Shown: positions 34,877-43,908 of the stretch, piece after piece | Layout of the letters: each line of letters starts with the position of its first letter | Numbering within the stretch: position 1 is the stretch's first letter | Source: Lewinellaceae bacterium | Lineage (GTDB): Bacteria; Bacteroidota; Bacteroidia; Chitinophagales; Saprospiraceae | NCBI GenBank assembly: GCA_020636375.1 | Contig: JACJXZ010000002.1 | Coordinates: 186,001-250,000 of the forward strand | Direction of reading: 5' to 3' | DNA length: 64,000 bases | Position numbers and translations under genes: made by a program | The notes under the pieces: generated by a model | Seen by the model: only the letters and a program-made list of their open reading frames with translations | What the model was told of the DNA's origin: nothing | Databases searched by the model: none

Positions 34877-35221
34877 ATGCACACCTGGATCATCTACGAC
34901 ATCAGCCTGGACAAGGCCATTTCCTACCAGCTCAAAGAGAAGGGCCGCCGCTTCATCGCCGCCAGCACGCTGCCCGCCCTGGCCGGCTACCTGAACATCA
35001 AGCTGGATACGCTGAAGGAGAAAGTCAAAAACCGGCAGTACCTGCAGTTTTACATCCCCAAGCCCAACGGGGAGAAACGCCGGATCGAAACGCCCTGCCA
35101 GGACCTGAAATCCCTGCAGGGGCAGCTCAACCAGCAGTTCCAGGCGGCCTACTTCACGGTGTGCAATGCAGCTGCCGCCGGCCCACATCAAAAATCACAC
35201 ATCGCACATCAAACCTCATAA
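34877..35221 (+). pseudogene. Truncated reverse transcriptase (N-terminal fragment)
   Basis: From the ATG at 34877 the frame gives 114 residues. LAGYLNIKLDTLKEKVKNRQYLQFYIPKPNGEKRRIETPCQDLKSLQGQLNQQFQAAYF matches the start (blocks 0-1: Y-x-x-F-x-I-P-K-x-x-G-x-x-R-x-I, then LK-x-x-Q) of retron/CRISPR-type bacterial reverse transcriptases. After about 35160 the sequence changes to intergenic CACACATCGCACATC words, and no YxDD region follows. The gene is cut off. It lies 366 bp after cas1 in the same direction, suggesting a former RT-associated adaptation module. The first residues MHTWIIYDIS also resemble a Cas2 start, but that is too short to call. Confidence 0.7.
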
Positions 35222-35365
35222 ATCCCCGGGACGCGCCATTTGCGATGTGCAATGCAGCCTGCCTGCCCTGCAACATCAAAAATCACACATCGCACATCAA
35301 ACCTCATAAATCCCCGGGGGCGCACAATTTGCGATGTGCGATTTTTGATGTGTGATTTTTGATTT
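35180..35365. repeat. Two 88-bp direct repeats of ATCACACATCGCACATCAAAC words
   Basis: The unit ACATCAAAAATCACACATCG...CTCATAAATCCCCGGG occurs at about 35183-35228 and 35271-35317, and TTTGCGATGTGCGATTTTTGATG appears inverted at 35330-35363. Spacing and unit are unlike CRISPR repeats. The array ends the reverse transcriptase fragment. Confidence 0.75.
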
Positions 35366-35374
35366 ACCTGCCCC

Positions 35375-38300
35375 CTACTCCACCACCACCCGCACTCCTT
35401 CCGAATGGCTCGTAAACTCCGGTGCGTACATGCACTGTATGCTCGCCAGGCCGTTGGAGAAATCGCCCCGGTGGACCACCCGCAGGGGGTATTCGAACAC
35501 ATACGTCCCTTTGGGCAGGTAGCCGATGAAGAAGTGGGTGGCCAGGTCGCGCGTGCTTTCGTAGTAGCCCAGGCCGCCCTGCCATTTGTACTGGCTGAAC
35601 ACGTTGACGGGTTCCAGGCCGCTGGCGCGCATGTCTTTGAGGTGGACGTACTCCATGTCGCGGTCGGCCCTCAGCTCGATGCGGACGGTGAGCTTGTCGC
35701 CGGGCTCCAGCGGGCTGTCTGCCGTGATGGCCTTCAGCTCCGGGCCGCGGTCGCCGATCACCTCTTTGAAGAGCTGTTTGTCCAGGGTCAGGGGCGTTTC
35801 CTTGAAGATGGCCACCTTGTCCAAATCCTCGAAGTACTGCCAGTAGGCGGCGCCCCAGGCGATGCTGTTGTTGGGGTTGTTGACCTTCACGCGGCTGAAA
35901 TCCGGCGTGACTTCCTTGCCGCTCCAACTGGCTTTGAAATAGCCGGTGCCCGCCTCGGCGGAGCGCCGGGCTTCGACCAGGGCGGGCTGGAAGGTCTCTT
36001 CGTCCAGCCGGGGGAAGCTCACCTCGGCCAGGCGGGTGCCTTCCAGCCAGTTGTCGCCGAAGCGCAACAGGGCGTAAACGGCGTTGGCGGTGGCCTTGGT
36101 GGTCTTCCAGTGAGTGGTTTGCTTGTTCTTCAGCAGCCAGATCTTGAGCTGCTCAACGGCTTCGGCGTCCTGCGCCACTTCCGAGAAGACTTCGACCATG
36201 AGCGCGTGGGTCTCGATGGGCATCTCGTACCAGAAGAAGCCGGCGTTGTAGTTCCAGTACATGCCCAGCTCGTCGTTGTAGAGGGCGCGCTCGCGCAGGG
36301 AGCGGGTGATCCTGTCGGCCGTGGATTGCTGGCCGTGGCGGCTCGTGGCAATGGCCAGCAGCCCTTCCTGGTAGATGCCCTTGTTCAGCCAGTATTTGTC
36401 CGCCTGGCCGAGGTAGTAGTCCTGGGCTTCGGCAGCCTTGCCCTGGACGGGAATGTCCTGGAACAGGCTGCGGGTATACAGGTAGTGGACGGCGATGCCG
36501 GCCAGGTGGTCGTCTTCGAGCTTGGCCCGCCCTTGTTTCACCTCGTAGAGCAGCCGCTCGTAGTGCTCGGACAGCTCGCCGTCAATGAACTCGGCGGCCC
36601 GCCGGGCGATGTTCCACGCCTGGGTGCCGGGCTGGATGTCCTGGACGCCGAGGGCGCGCAGGCGGCCCAGCCCTTCCAGGATGTACTGGGTGATGTACCA
36701 GCTGTCCTGCCCCCCCGGGAACCAGGAGAAGCCGCCGGCGCCGGATTGGCGTTCGCCGAGCTGGGCCAGGGCCTTATCCTGTTCGTAGCCCATGCGGTTG
36801 AGGTCGAACAGCAGGCCGATGCGCTTGCGCTGTTCGGCTTCGCTCTGCGCCTGCCGCACCCAGGGCGTCTCTTCGAGCAGGGCCGTTTTGAGTTCTTCGT
36901 TCTTTTCCAGCTCGCTGATCAGGGCGTCGGAGTTTTTCCATTGCTCGAACACCTGCTGGATGGCCGGGTTGGAGTTGGCCACCGAGGCGGCCAGCGCGTT
37001 GGCGTAGTAGCGGGCGAAGATCTGCTCGCTGCATTCGTAGGGGAACTCCATGAGGTACGGCAGGGCCTTGACGGCGTACCAGGCCGGATTGGAGGTGAAC
37101 TCCAGGGTGAAGTTGTGGTGCTGCAGGGTATTGGATTTCCCGGCTTTGGCCATAGCTTCGAAGTTGAATTCCCGGGACTGGCCGCCCTTGACCGGCATGG
37201 GCATGGTTTCGGTGACCATAGTGCGGTTGGTCAGGACGGGCAGGGCGCTCTCTTCGCCGTCGGAGAAGTTGCCGGCCTGGGCCACCACGCGGTGGGTGAC
37301 GGCGAGGACTTCCCCTCGGGGCACCTTCAGCGTCCAGGCCAGGCGGGCCGACTGCTTGCCTTCAGCTTCAAAGGCAACCGTTTTTTTGTCGTTGCCGAAC
37401 AGGCCGTCGATGGGCTGCATGCTGAGGGCGTCGAAGAGCATCAGCTCGGCCGTGCCGGCCATCTTCTCGTCCGTCAGGTTGCTCACCTTGGCGGTAAATT
37501 CGATCTCGTCGCCCTCCCGCAGGAAGCGGGGCGGGTTGGGCAGCACCATCAGTTCCTTCTGCGTGATCACCTCGTTCTCGCTGAGGGCGTACTGCAGGCT
37601 TTTGGTGTGCGCCATGGCGAGGAATTTCCAGCGGGTGAGGGCTTCGTTCATTTTAAAGCGGATAATGATATTGCCCTCCCCGTCCGTGCGCAGCTCCGGG
37701 AAGAAGAAGACGGTCTCTTTGAGGTTGGTGCGCACCGGGGGGGCGGGTGGCGTTTCGGCTTCCTCCTTTTGCCCGGGCACGGGTTCCGGAGCGGGCGGGG
37801 GGGCTACCGCCTCCGCCGAGTCGGCCATTTTGGCCATGCCCTGCCCTTCGGCTCTGGAAGTGAGGGCGACGGCATCTTCCGCCATAGCCGGGGCATCCGC
37901 TGCCAGGTAGTTGGCGCGCGAGCGGACGCCGCCGTAGAAGTTGAAGTTGAACCAGTTGAGGCTGCGGTAGGTGCGCCCGGGGGTGTCGAAAGGCGACTGC
38001 GGGTAGTAGTAAAACGTATTGCTGCTGGCGCTGCCGAAATGCTGGCTGCGCCAGGCCCGCGCAAAGTAGTTGTTCGGGAAGGGGCTGAAATCCCAGGAAT
38101 GGGGCCGGAACTGGTCGAGAGAGGCATCGTAGAGCGTGGCTACCATCTCGGCGGCCACCTTGTCGTTGCCCGGGCCGCTGACCTTGATCTGCCAGGCTTC
38201 CTCTTCTCCGGGGCGCAGCTTATTGCGGAAGGTATTGTATTCGATCTTCAGCTGCTTGTCTTTCCAGGGCACGGCGAAGGTCTCCACCCAGGTGAAGGGG

Positions 38301-41300
38301 CGGTTGTATTTGACGAAGCTCATCTGGGCGTAGAGGTTGCCCTTGTCGCCCTCGCCCACAGTATGGCGGATGGCCTGCCAGGGTTTGGCCTGCAGCCATT
38401 TGCGCTCGGCCACTTCCATGCGGCGTTCCAGCTCGTAGAGCACGTTCAGCTCGCCGGCGGCCGTAGCCAGCAGGACAGTCGCCTCCTCTCCCGGCTGGTA
38501 GCTGCCGCTGCCGGGCTGTTTTTTCCAGGCGATGACGCCGCCGGGGAAAGCCCGTTCTTTGGCGTCGTAGACCAGGAAGAACTTTTTCACCTCGATGGCA
38601 TTGCCCTTGTCGTCCTGCGTCCGGAGGTTCAGCACATAATGCCCCACCGGCCAGCCGGATACGTTGACGAACACGGTATCTTCTTCCGCCGTGTTGAAGG
38701 GCTGGCTGAGCACGCTGTTGCCGGCCGGCCAGTTGGCGGGCTCGTCTTCGTTGGTATAGGCAAAGTGGGGAAAATCGCGCCGGAAGGTTTTCTCGTCGAT
38801 CACCCGGCGGTCCGGCCGGTTCCAGTAGCGGTTGACGAACACCTGTTTGGGCGCTTCCAGGCGGTTGACGGCGAGCGTGCCTTCGGCCGGCTGGGGTGCC
38901 CCGTCCAGGTTCTGGGTGACGATGCCCACCGGGATCAGCCCGGCCTCCCGTCCGATGCTTTCGGAGATGGTGACGTCGGCCTTGAGGCCCAGGTAGGCCA
39001 GGTTCAGGCTCTTGGCGGCGGAATGGGTTTCCCCGGTAATATCGGTGACGTCGACATAGGCGGTGAAGACAAACTCGGGTTTGTCGGCTTTGTCGACGCT
39101 GAGGTCGGGCTGGGCGACGAACGAAAAGGAGAAGCTGCCGTCGGCTGCCGTCGTCAGCTGGCCGGTGGCGATCTCCTGGCTTTCGCCGGGGCGGGGAAAG
39201 CCGCGCCCGCCGTAGCGCCACCAGGGGAACCAGGGGTAGCGGACTTCCCGGACGATCCGGTACTGCACCCCGGCCCCGTCGATGCTGCTGCCGGCAAAGG
39301 CCGTGGCCTTGCCTTTGAAGGTGGCGGTATCGCCCAGGGCGGGGCTGCCCTCCAGGGGTTCCATGACCACCTCGAACCTGGGCCGCTTGTATTCTTCGAC
39401 AGAGAAATACTGAAAGCCGTTGCCGGCGTCGGAGAACAGGCGCATTTGCCCCAGCAGGCCTCCCTGAGGGGCGGTGAAGGCGCCGCTGGCCGTGCCGTAC
39501 TCATTGGTGGTCAGTTCCTGTTTGGCCACCTCCTGCCCGTTGACGTCGAAGAAGGTCACCGTAAACTGGTGTTTGGGCACGATGGAGGGGATGCTCTTGT
39601 CGTCCCGGTCCAGCACGATGGCCTTGAAGTAGATCGTCTGCCCCGGCCGGTAGATGGCCCGGTCGAGGAAAAAGTGGGTGGCCAGGTTGCGCCTGGGCTG
39701 GTTGCGCGACCCGCGGTAACTGGAAAAGCCGTCCTGGAAGAAAAGCACGTCCTGCCCTTTGGAGAAACGCACCTGGAAGTAAGTATTCTCGGACACGTCG
39801 GGCCGGACGAAGCCTTCCTTGTCGCTGCGGGACTGGCCGATCTTTATCCGTTCCTGCCGCCGCGCTTCCCGGTTGTATTTGGTAGTAAAAAACTCGGCCA
39901 GGACGCCCTCCAGGGGCGCGCCGGTTTCCCGGTGGAGCATCAGGAACTCCACGCCGTCCTCTGAGCCGTGGCGGCTGAAGTAGCTTAGTTCTGAAACGTT
40001 GGTAAAAAGATAACCCACCGCCTGCTCGGAGAAGGCAAACCGGTCGTTGTCGGCGATCAGGATGGCGTAGAAGCCGAACGGCAGCCCTTCGACGGCAATT
40101 TCTGTTACGTGCTCCTGGTGGTCGCCGTCGTCCGGCAGCTCAACAGCCCATTCCTTAAGCGGCTTGCGGGCCGCCAGGTCCTGGAACAGCTCCTCGGGTC
40201 GGTTGTTGTCGAGCTCGAACCGCTCCTTTTCCTCCAGTTTAATGACCCTGAAGAAAGTCTTCGGGACGTTCCGGTAGGCCACGGAGGCGAGCAGCGGCTG
40301 CTGCGGCAGGTTGACTTCCTCGACTTTCAGCTCCAGGGTTTCGCGCAGCAGCTGGCTGCGCAGCTGGCCGCACTGGCGGGCGCCGTAGGTGTCGGGGAAG
40401 CGCTCGATGGCTTTATCGCAAACCTCAACCGCCTCTTTGAGTTTCCACTTGTACTGCTCGGCCTCTCCCGGCACGTAGGCGTTGCCCTGTTCGGCGTACA
40501 GGCTGGCGATGGCGGACCACACTTCTGCCAGTTGGGGCTTGTCGGCGAAGCGGCCCTCCAGGGCTTTCAGGGCGCCCAGGTAGAGGCTGTCCTTATGGCC
40601 GAGGACGGCGTTGTCGCGGACGAACTTCAGGCGGGCCAGGTCGGCCTCGGCCAGGGCCGCGTCGTTGTCGTCAGCCAGCCGGAGCCGGAGCAGGTTTTGG
40701 TACAATTCGAGCGCCCGGTACTTGAAGGAGAGGGTATCCCGGGTGTTCCAGGCCACGTCCACGAAATCCGCCGCCGGGGCGAAGGCTTCTTCCTGGTCGA
40801 TGTAAAAGCGGTAGGCCGGCTGGGTGAGGTAGGACCGTTCGTCGGCGAAATGGCTGATGGCGCGGTAGGCCAGGAAATCGTAGAGGGTCGGCCGCAGGGC
40901 GTCCGTATTTTTCGTTTCTTTGGACGTAAAGGTAATGGCGTCAAATTCCGCGATCGGAATGGCGGCTGTCCGTTCGTCCTCCACCGACAGGAGGTAATAG
41001 CGGGAAGCTTGCTGAACAAGTTGGTCCAGGCTCCAGGTTTCCAGGTCGTCGGGCAGGGCGCCGGTTGTCGTGGTCCGGTTGGCCAGCCGCCAGTAGTTCT
41101 GGCTGACGTAGTTCTGGTACAATTCTCCCGTCAGGGAATAAAGGACGGGCTGCACCGGGAAGGCCGCCGCTTTTGCTTCCTCCTCCATGCGCCGGATAGC
41201 CTTTGCCAGGCCGGATTCCTCCAGCTGGCTCTGGTATTTATTGCGGTAGACGATCGTTTTGACCAGCTGTGCGGGTTCTTCGTCCTTTTTGGCGCGTTCG

Positions 41301-41488
41301 TACAGCGCGTTCACCTTGTCGAGGGCGGAGCGGGGCAGCCCTTCGTTTTCGAGGGAGTCGATGGTTTTCCACTCGGCCTCGTAGGGGCCTTGTTTCGTCA
41401 TAGTTTGGTTTTTCCGGTTATTCTGAAAGCCCAGCAGCGCGGTGGAGCAACAGAGAAGGATCAGGATTGGGAAGATGCGGTTCTTCAT
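35375..41488 (-). CDS. Alpha-2-macroglobulin family protein (very large)
   Basis: 2037 residues with an N-terminal signal (MKNRIFPILILLCCSTALLG). The first 450 residues are helical repeats. MG-type beta domains follow (IYRPGQTIYFKAIVLDRDD is the MG2 hallmark; PRFEVVMEPLEGSPALGDTATFKGKATAFAGS). The bait/A2M region contains LRTDGEGNIIIRFKMNEALTRWKFLAMAHT. The thioester motif CSEQ stands at about residue 1486 (FPYECSEQIFARYY), with a helical toroid thioester domain after it (SGAGGFSWFPGGQDSWYITQYILEGLGRLR). It ends in a receptor-like beta domain. Bacterial A2M proteins trap attacking proteases at the envelope. It is a single gene flanked by repeat arrays; the length is typical of the Bacteroidetes form. 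Confidence 0.93.
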   Translation of the reverse strand: MKNRIFPILILLCCSTALLGFQNNRKNQTMTKQGPYEAEWKTIDSLENEGLPRSALDKVNALYERAKKDEEPAQLVKTIVYRNKYQSQLEESGLAKAIRRMEEEAKAAAFPVQPVLYSLTGELYQNYVSQNYWRLANRTTTTGALPDDLETWSLDQLVQQASRYYLLSVEDERTAAIPIAEFDAITFTSKETKNTDALRPTLYDFLAYRAISHFADERSYLTQPAYRFYIDQEEAFAPAADFVDVAWNTRDTLSFKYRALELYQNLLRLRLADDNDAALAEADLARLKFVRDNAVLGHKDSLYLGALKALEGRFADKPQLAEVWSAIASLYAEQGNAYVPGEAEQYKWKLKEAVEVCDKAIERFPDTYGARQCGQLRSQLLRETLELKVEEVNLPQQPLLASVAYRNVPKTFFRVIKLEEKERFELDNNRPEELFQDLAARKPLKEWAVELPDDGDHQEHVTEIAVEGLPFGFYAILIADNDRFAFSEQAVGYLFTNVSELSYFSRHGSEDGVEFLMLHRETGAPLEGVLAEFFTTKYNREARRQERIKIGQSRSDKEGFVRPDVSENTYFQVRFSKGQDVLFFQDGFSSYRGSRNQPRRNLATHFFLDRAIYRPGQTIYFKAIVLDRDDKSIPSIVPKHQFTVTFFDVNGQEVAKQELTTNEYGTASGAFTAPQGGLLGQMRLFSDAGNGFQYFSVEEYKRPRFEVVMEPLEGSPALGDTATFKGKATAFAGSSIDGAGVQYRIVREVRYPWFPWWRYGGRGFPRPGESQEIATGQLTTAADGSFSFSFVAQPDLSVDKADKPEFVFTAYVDVTDITGETHSAAKSLNLAYLGLKADVTISESIGREAGLIPVGIVTQNLDGAPQPAEGTLAVNRLEAPKQVFVNRYWNRPDRRVIDEKTFRRDFPHFAYTNEDEPANWPAGNSVLSQPFNTAEEDTVFVNVSGWPVGHYVLNLRTQDDKGNAIEVKKFFLVYDAKERAFPGGVIAWKKQPGSGSYQPGEEATVLLATAAGELNVLYELERRMEVAERKWLQAKPWQAIRHTVGEGDKGNLYAQMSFVKYNRPFTWVETFAVPWKDKQLKIEYNTFRNKLRPGEEEAWQIKVSGPGNDKVAAEMVATLYDASLDQFRPHSWDFSPFPNNYFARAWRSQHFGSASSNTFYYYPQSPFDTPGRTYRSLNWFNFNFYGGVRSRANYLAADAPAMAEDAVALTSRAEGQGMAKMADSAEAVAPPPAPEPVPGQKEEAETPPAPPVRTNLKETVFFFPELRTDGEGNIIIRFKMNEALTRWKFLAMAHTKSLQYALSENEVITQKELMVLPNPPRFLREGDEIEFTAKVSNLTDEKMAGTAELMLFDALSMQPIDGLFGNDKKTVAFEAEGKQSARLAWTLKVPRGEVLAVTHRVVAQAGNFSDGEESALPVLTNRTMVTETMPMPVKGGQSREFNFEAMAKAGKSNTLQHHNFTLEFTSNPAWYAVKALPYLMEFPYECSEQIFARYYANALAASVANSNPAIQQVFEQWKNSDALISELEKNEELKTALLEETPWVRQAQSEAEQRKRIGLLFDLNRMGYEQDKALAQLGERQSGAGGFSWFPGGQDSWYITQYILEGLGRLRALGVQDIQPGTQAWNIARRAAEFIDGELSEHYERLLYEVKQGRAKLEDDHLAGIAVHYLYTRSLFQDIPVQGKAAEAQDYYLGQADKYWLNKGIYQEGLLAIATSRHGQQSTADRITRSLRERALYNDELGMYWNYNAGFFWYEMPIETHALMVEVFSEVAQDAEAVEQLKIWLLKNKQTTHWKTTKATANAVYALLRFGDNWLEGTRLAEVSFPRLDEETFQPALVEARRSAEAGTGYFKASWSGKEVTPDFSRVKVNNPNNSIAWGAAYWQYFEDLDKVAIFKETPLTLDKQLFKEVIGDRGPELKAITADSPLEPGDKLTVRIELRADRDMEYVHLKDMRASGLEPVNVFSQYKWQGGLGYYESTRDLATHFFIGYLPKGTYVFEYPLRVVHRGDFSNGLASIQCMYAPEFTSHSEGVRVVVE

Positions 41489-41766
41489 GGTTCGTTGGTT
41501 AGCTTCTTAATATGCATAATACTGTACATGGCACTTTTTTGCCACAAAGATTAAAAAAACACTAAGACGGCACTAAATTAGTGGTTTGGCGTATTTGTGG
41601 TTATAGAGGATTTGCGTCTTCATGTACAGCAATATGCTTAATATATGCTAAAAACGGCAAAGTTTTTGACTTGGTCGTGATTAACGGTTACATACCCACT
41701 TAATACGATGCAGATATATGGCGAATTACATATCGGCGGTGTTTTTTTTTGTTGGCATGGGGTGAA

Positions 41767-41992
41767 CTGGACTTTGGGGACGTGCCGCTGTCTTAAGTCG
41801 GAAGTGCGAAGTCAGAAAGCCTCGCCCTGATTTTTGTCGGGGTCGGAATGCGGAGCTAAATGGGCGTTCGGTGCCGATTTTCCGCCTTCCGCCTTTCGTT
41901 TACCGAAGCCGACTATGTCGGATGGATACCGATTTATTTCGTCAATCGCTTCGCTCGTGTCCGACTTCAACACCATACCGTCCAAAGTCCAG
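41767..41992. mobile_element. MITE-like element, TIR family CTGGACTTTGG, copy 1
   Basis: 226 bp from CTGGACTTTGGGGACGTGCC to GTCCAAAGTCCAG. The inner words TTAAGTCGGAAGTGCG and CCGCCTTCCGCC are shared with copies at 43720-43870 and 62485-62599. Non-coding. Confidence 0.7.
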
Positions 41993-42084
41993 GAGGTGAA
42001 GGTGTTGGTTAAATGGTTAAAGTTATATTGCTGGCTAGAGCATGTTTGGCGGATTGTTATATTGTTGTCCTTTTGGGGCAAATA

Positions 42085-42300
42085 AATTGTTACTTTTATA
42101 ATCATTATAAATGTCATCGTTACTTTTATAATCGTTATAAAAATAATCATTATCTTTGTAATCGTTATAAAAGTAATCGTTATTTTTGTAACGGCTTCCC
42201 TCTCCTTTCCTCTATGATCCAGCAATTTTAACCGGCGGGCAGAGACGGCTGAACAGTCTCTCTCACTTTTATAATCATTATAAAAATAACCATTACAGTT
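42085..42300. repeat. GTTACTTTTATAATCGTTATAAA tandem words
   Basis: At least six 16-bp words (TTTTATAATCGTTATAAAAA and variants) at 42085-42195, with more at 42266-42298. A related block lies at 53033-53110. Each word is itself nearly palindromic (TTATAATCATTATAA). Confidence 0.75.
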
Positions 42301-42333
42301 AGGGTAATCCAAAAATAAACATCATTTAGAGTC

Positions 42334-42420
42334 GTTATTTTGCACGCTGGCGGCGTTGCCAAGCCTCGCCGTAGCTCCGGCTATGCCTGCGTTTGGCGGC
42401 TTGCCAGCGCACAAAATAAC
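42334..42420. repeat. Palindrome GTTATTTTGCACGCTGGC...
   Basis: 87 bp with arms GTTATTTTG(CA)CGCTGGCGG and its complement GCCAGCG(CA)CAAAATAAC. The centre is a CCTCGCCGTAGCTCCGGC turn. Confidence 0.6.
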
Positions 42421-42604
42421 TTCCTCTATTCTGTACCATTTATTTCTGTGCAAGCCCTTATTTTCCTGCCGGGATCAAAATGCCGTTGTTGGTTCCCTTC
42501 GACAAGCTCGGGGGCGGGTTCGCTGGCAATCAACGGCTTAGAGGCGGCGAATGGGCAATAACCAACAACCAACAACACTGCCCCGGGACTTCGTTCCGGC
42601 TGCA

Positions 42605-43663
42605 CTACTCCCCTCCAAACCGCCCAATATCCACCGCTTCCTCCAATGTACTGTTTTTCACCAGAAAATCCGCCATGTGCTTCGCCCAAAAGGGGCCGAG
42701 GGACGCCCCCTTCGTTCCCAGGCCGTTGAAGAGGGCCAGGCTGGGGAATTCGGGGTGCCTCCCCAGGAAGGGCCGCCGGTCTTTGACCGTAGGGCGGATA
42801 GCGGCGCGGTGTTCCACGACTTCGAAAGGGGTTTTGAGGATGTCTTCCAGCCGCTCCCCCAGGAAGGCGCGGGCTTCCGGCGTAGGGCCGTCATTGTCGA
42901 ATTTCCATCCGTAGGTCGAACCCACCCAGTACAATCCATCCTGGAGGGGGACGATAAACACCCGGTGCTTGAGAATCTTCTCAAAACGGGCGCCCGGGAT
43001 ACGGACGATCAGCACCTCCCCCTTGGCGCCGCCGAAGGGCAGGTAATTGAAAAAGGGGTTCTGCCGGGCGTGCTGGCCTTCGCAGAAAACGGCCGTTTGG
43101 GCTTCCAGGCCTTTATACCGGACACCTTGGGCGGCGACTTCCAGTTTGCCATAGTCAAATACCTCTTCGGTGATGGCACCTTTTTCCCGCAGGTAAGCGC
43201 GGTAGGCGTCGGCCAGCCTGCCGATGTCTACCTGTGCGCTGTGCCGTACTTCCCCATAGCTGTAGGCCGGGACGGTTTTTTCCGCATACTCCTCCAGGCC
43301 GGCCGCATCCAGCATATACTGCCCGTAGCCCGGCTCGGCGGTGCGCGCCAGCCAGTCGTTCTCCTCCCGGCTGTTGAACAGCGCCCGCAGGATTGGGCGC
43401 TCGTGATAGATGGGAATGCCCAGGCGGCTTTCCAAGTCCCGGTACGTTTTTTTCGCAAACGGGATCAGCTCGTCCACCCGCCAGGATTTGACGTACCGCC
43501 GCCCGGTGATGGGGTTGATGATGCCGGCGGCCACCTGGGTGGCGGAACGCGGATTGTACTGATCCACGACATGCGCCGTTTTGCCGGCCTGCTCCAGGAA
43601 ATGGGCCAGAAGGGTGCCGGCCTGGCCCTGGCCGATGAGGAGATAATCGTGTGGCTTGCTCAA
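42605..43663 (-). CDS. FAD-dependent oxidoreductase (DAO family)
   Basis: 352 residues. The N-terminal Rossmann motif is YLLIGQGQAGTLLAHFLEQAG (GxGxxG). It is followed by QVAAGIINPITGRRYVKSW, and the C-terminal FAD-contacting segment is HRAAIRPTVKDRRPFLG followed by FNGLGTKGASLGPFWA. This matches the glycine/D-amino-acid oxidase group of flavoenzymes, which oxidise C-N bonds of amines. The substrate is not shown by the sequence. It is a stand-alone gene, with a MITE-like element 57 bp upstream that separates it from the RHS tip. Confidence 0.88.
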   Translation of the reverse strand: MSKPHDYLLIGQGQAGTLLAHFLEQAGKTAHVVDQYNPRSATQVAAGIINPITGRRYVKSWRVDELIPFAKKTYRDLESRLGIPIYHERPILRALFNSREENDWLARTAEPGYGQYMLDAAGLEEYAEKTVPAYSYGEVRHSAQVDIGRLADAYRAYLREKGAITEEVFDYGKLEVAAQGVRYKGLEAQTAVFCEGQHARQNPFFNYLPFGGAKGEVLIVRIPGARFEKILKHRVFIVPLQDGLYWVGSTYGWKFDNDGPTPEARAFLGERLEDILKTPFEVVEHRAAIRPTVKDRRPFLGRHPEFPSLALFNGLGTKGASLGPFWAKHMADFLVKNSTLEEAVDIGRFGGE

Positions 43664-43719
43664 GCTTTAATCAATTAATCCGGATGAATGAAATTCTATA
43701 TTTGGGCGTAGCCTCAATA

Positions 43720-43870
43720 CTGGACTTTGGATGTGCCTCTAGTTGAAGTCGGAAGTGCGACCGTCTGGTCAGCCGGTTAAAAAGCCGGAAGTCGGAAACA
43801 GCCAACAAATGGGCATTCAAAGCCTGTTTTTCCGACTTCCGCCTTTAACGCCAGGCCGTCTAAAGTCCAG
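43720..43870. mobile_element. MITE-like element, TIR family CTGGACTTTGG, copy 2
   Basis: 151 bp from CTGGACTTTGGATGTGCC to GGCCGTCTAAAGTCCAG. It has the same inner vocabulary as copy 1 (AGTCGGAAGTGCGA, TTCCGACTTCCGCC). It lies at the broken 5' edge of the RHS tip. Confidence 0.75.
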
Positions 43871-43908
43871 CTCAAAAGGCAAAGATAAGAAATATAGCGC
43901 GGGCCAAT

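Larger units (their letters stand above)
41489..42604. other. 1.1-kb gene-free repeat-rich region
   Basis: No credible gene. In order it holds: a half-copy of the GCCACAAAG palindrome (41538-41600), a 226-bp TIR element (41767-41992), an array of ATAATCGTTATAAAA words (42085-42300), and a palindrome (42334-42420). Confidence 0.65.

Noticed and set aside
34877..34940. A Cas2 start (WIIYDIS) fused to the reverse transcriptase
   Set aside because: Only about ten residues resemble Cas2, and the rest flows smoothly into the reverse transcriptase N-terminus.
35180..35365. CRISPR array near cas1
   Set aside because: Only two direct copies of an 88-bp unit plus an inverted copy. No regular short repeat with unique spacers.
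35405..39964. A 1519-residue plus-strand frame opposite the alpha-2-macroglobulin
   Set aside because: Long because GC-rich antisense frames lack stops. No motif, no repeat of domains.
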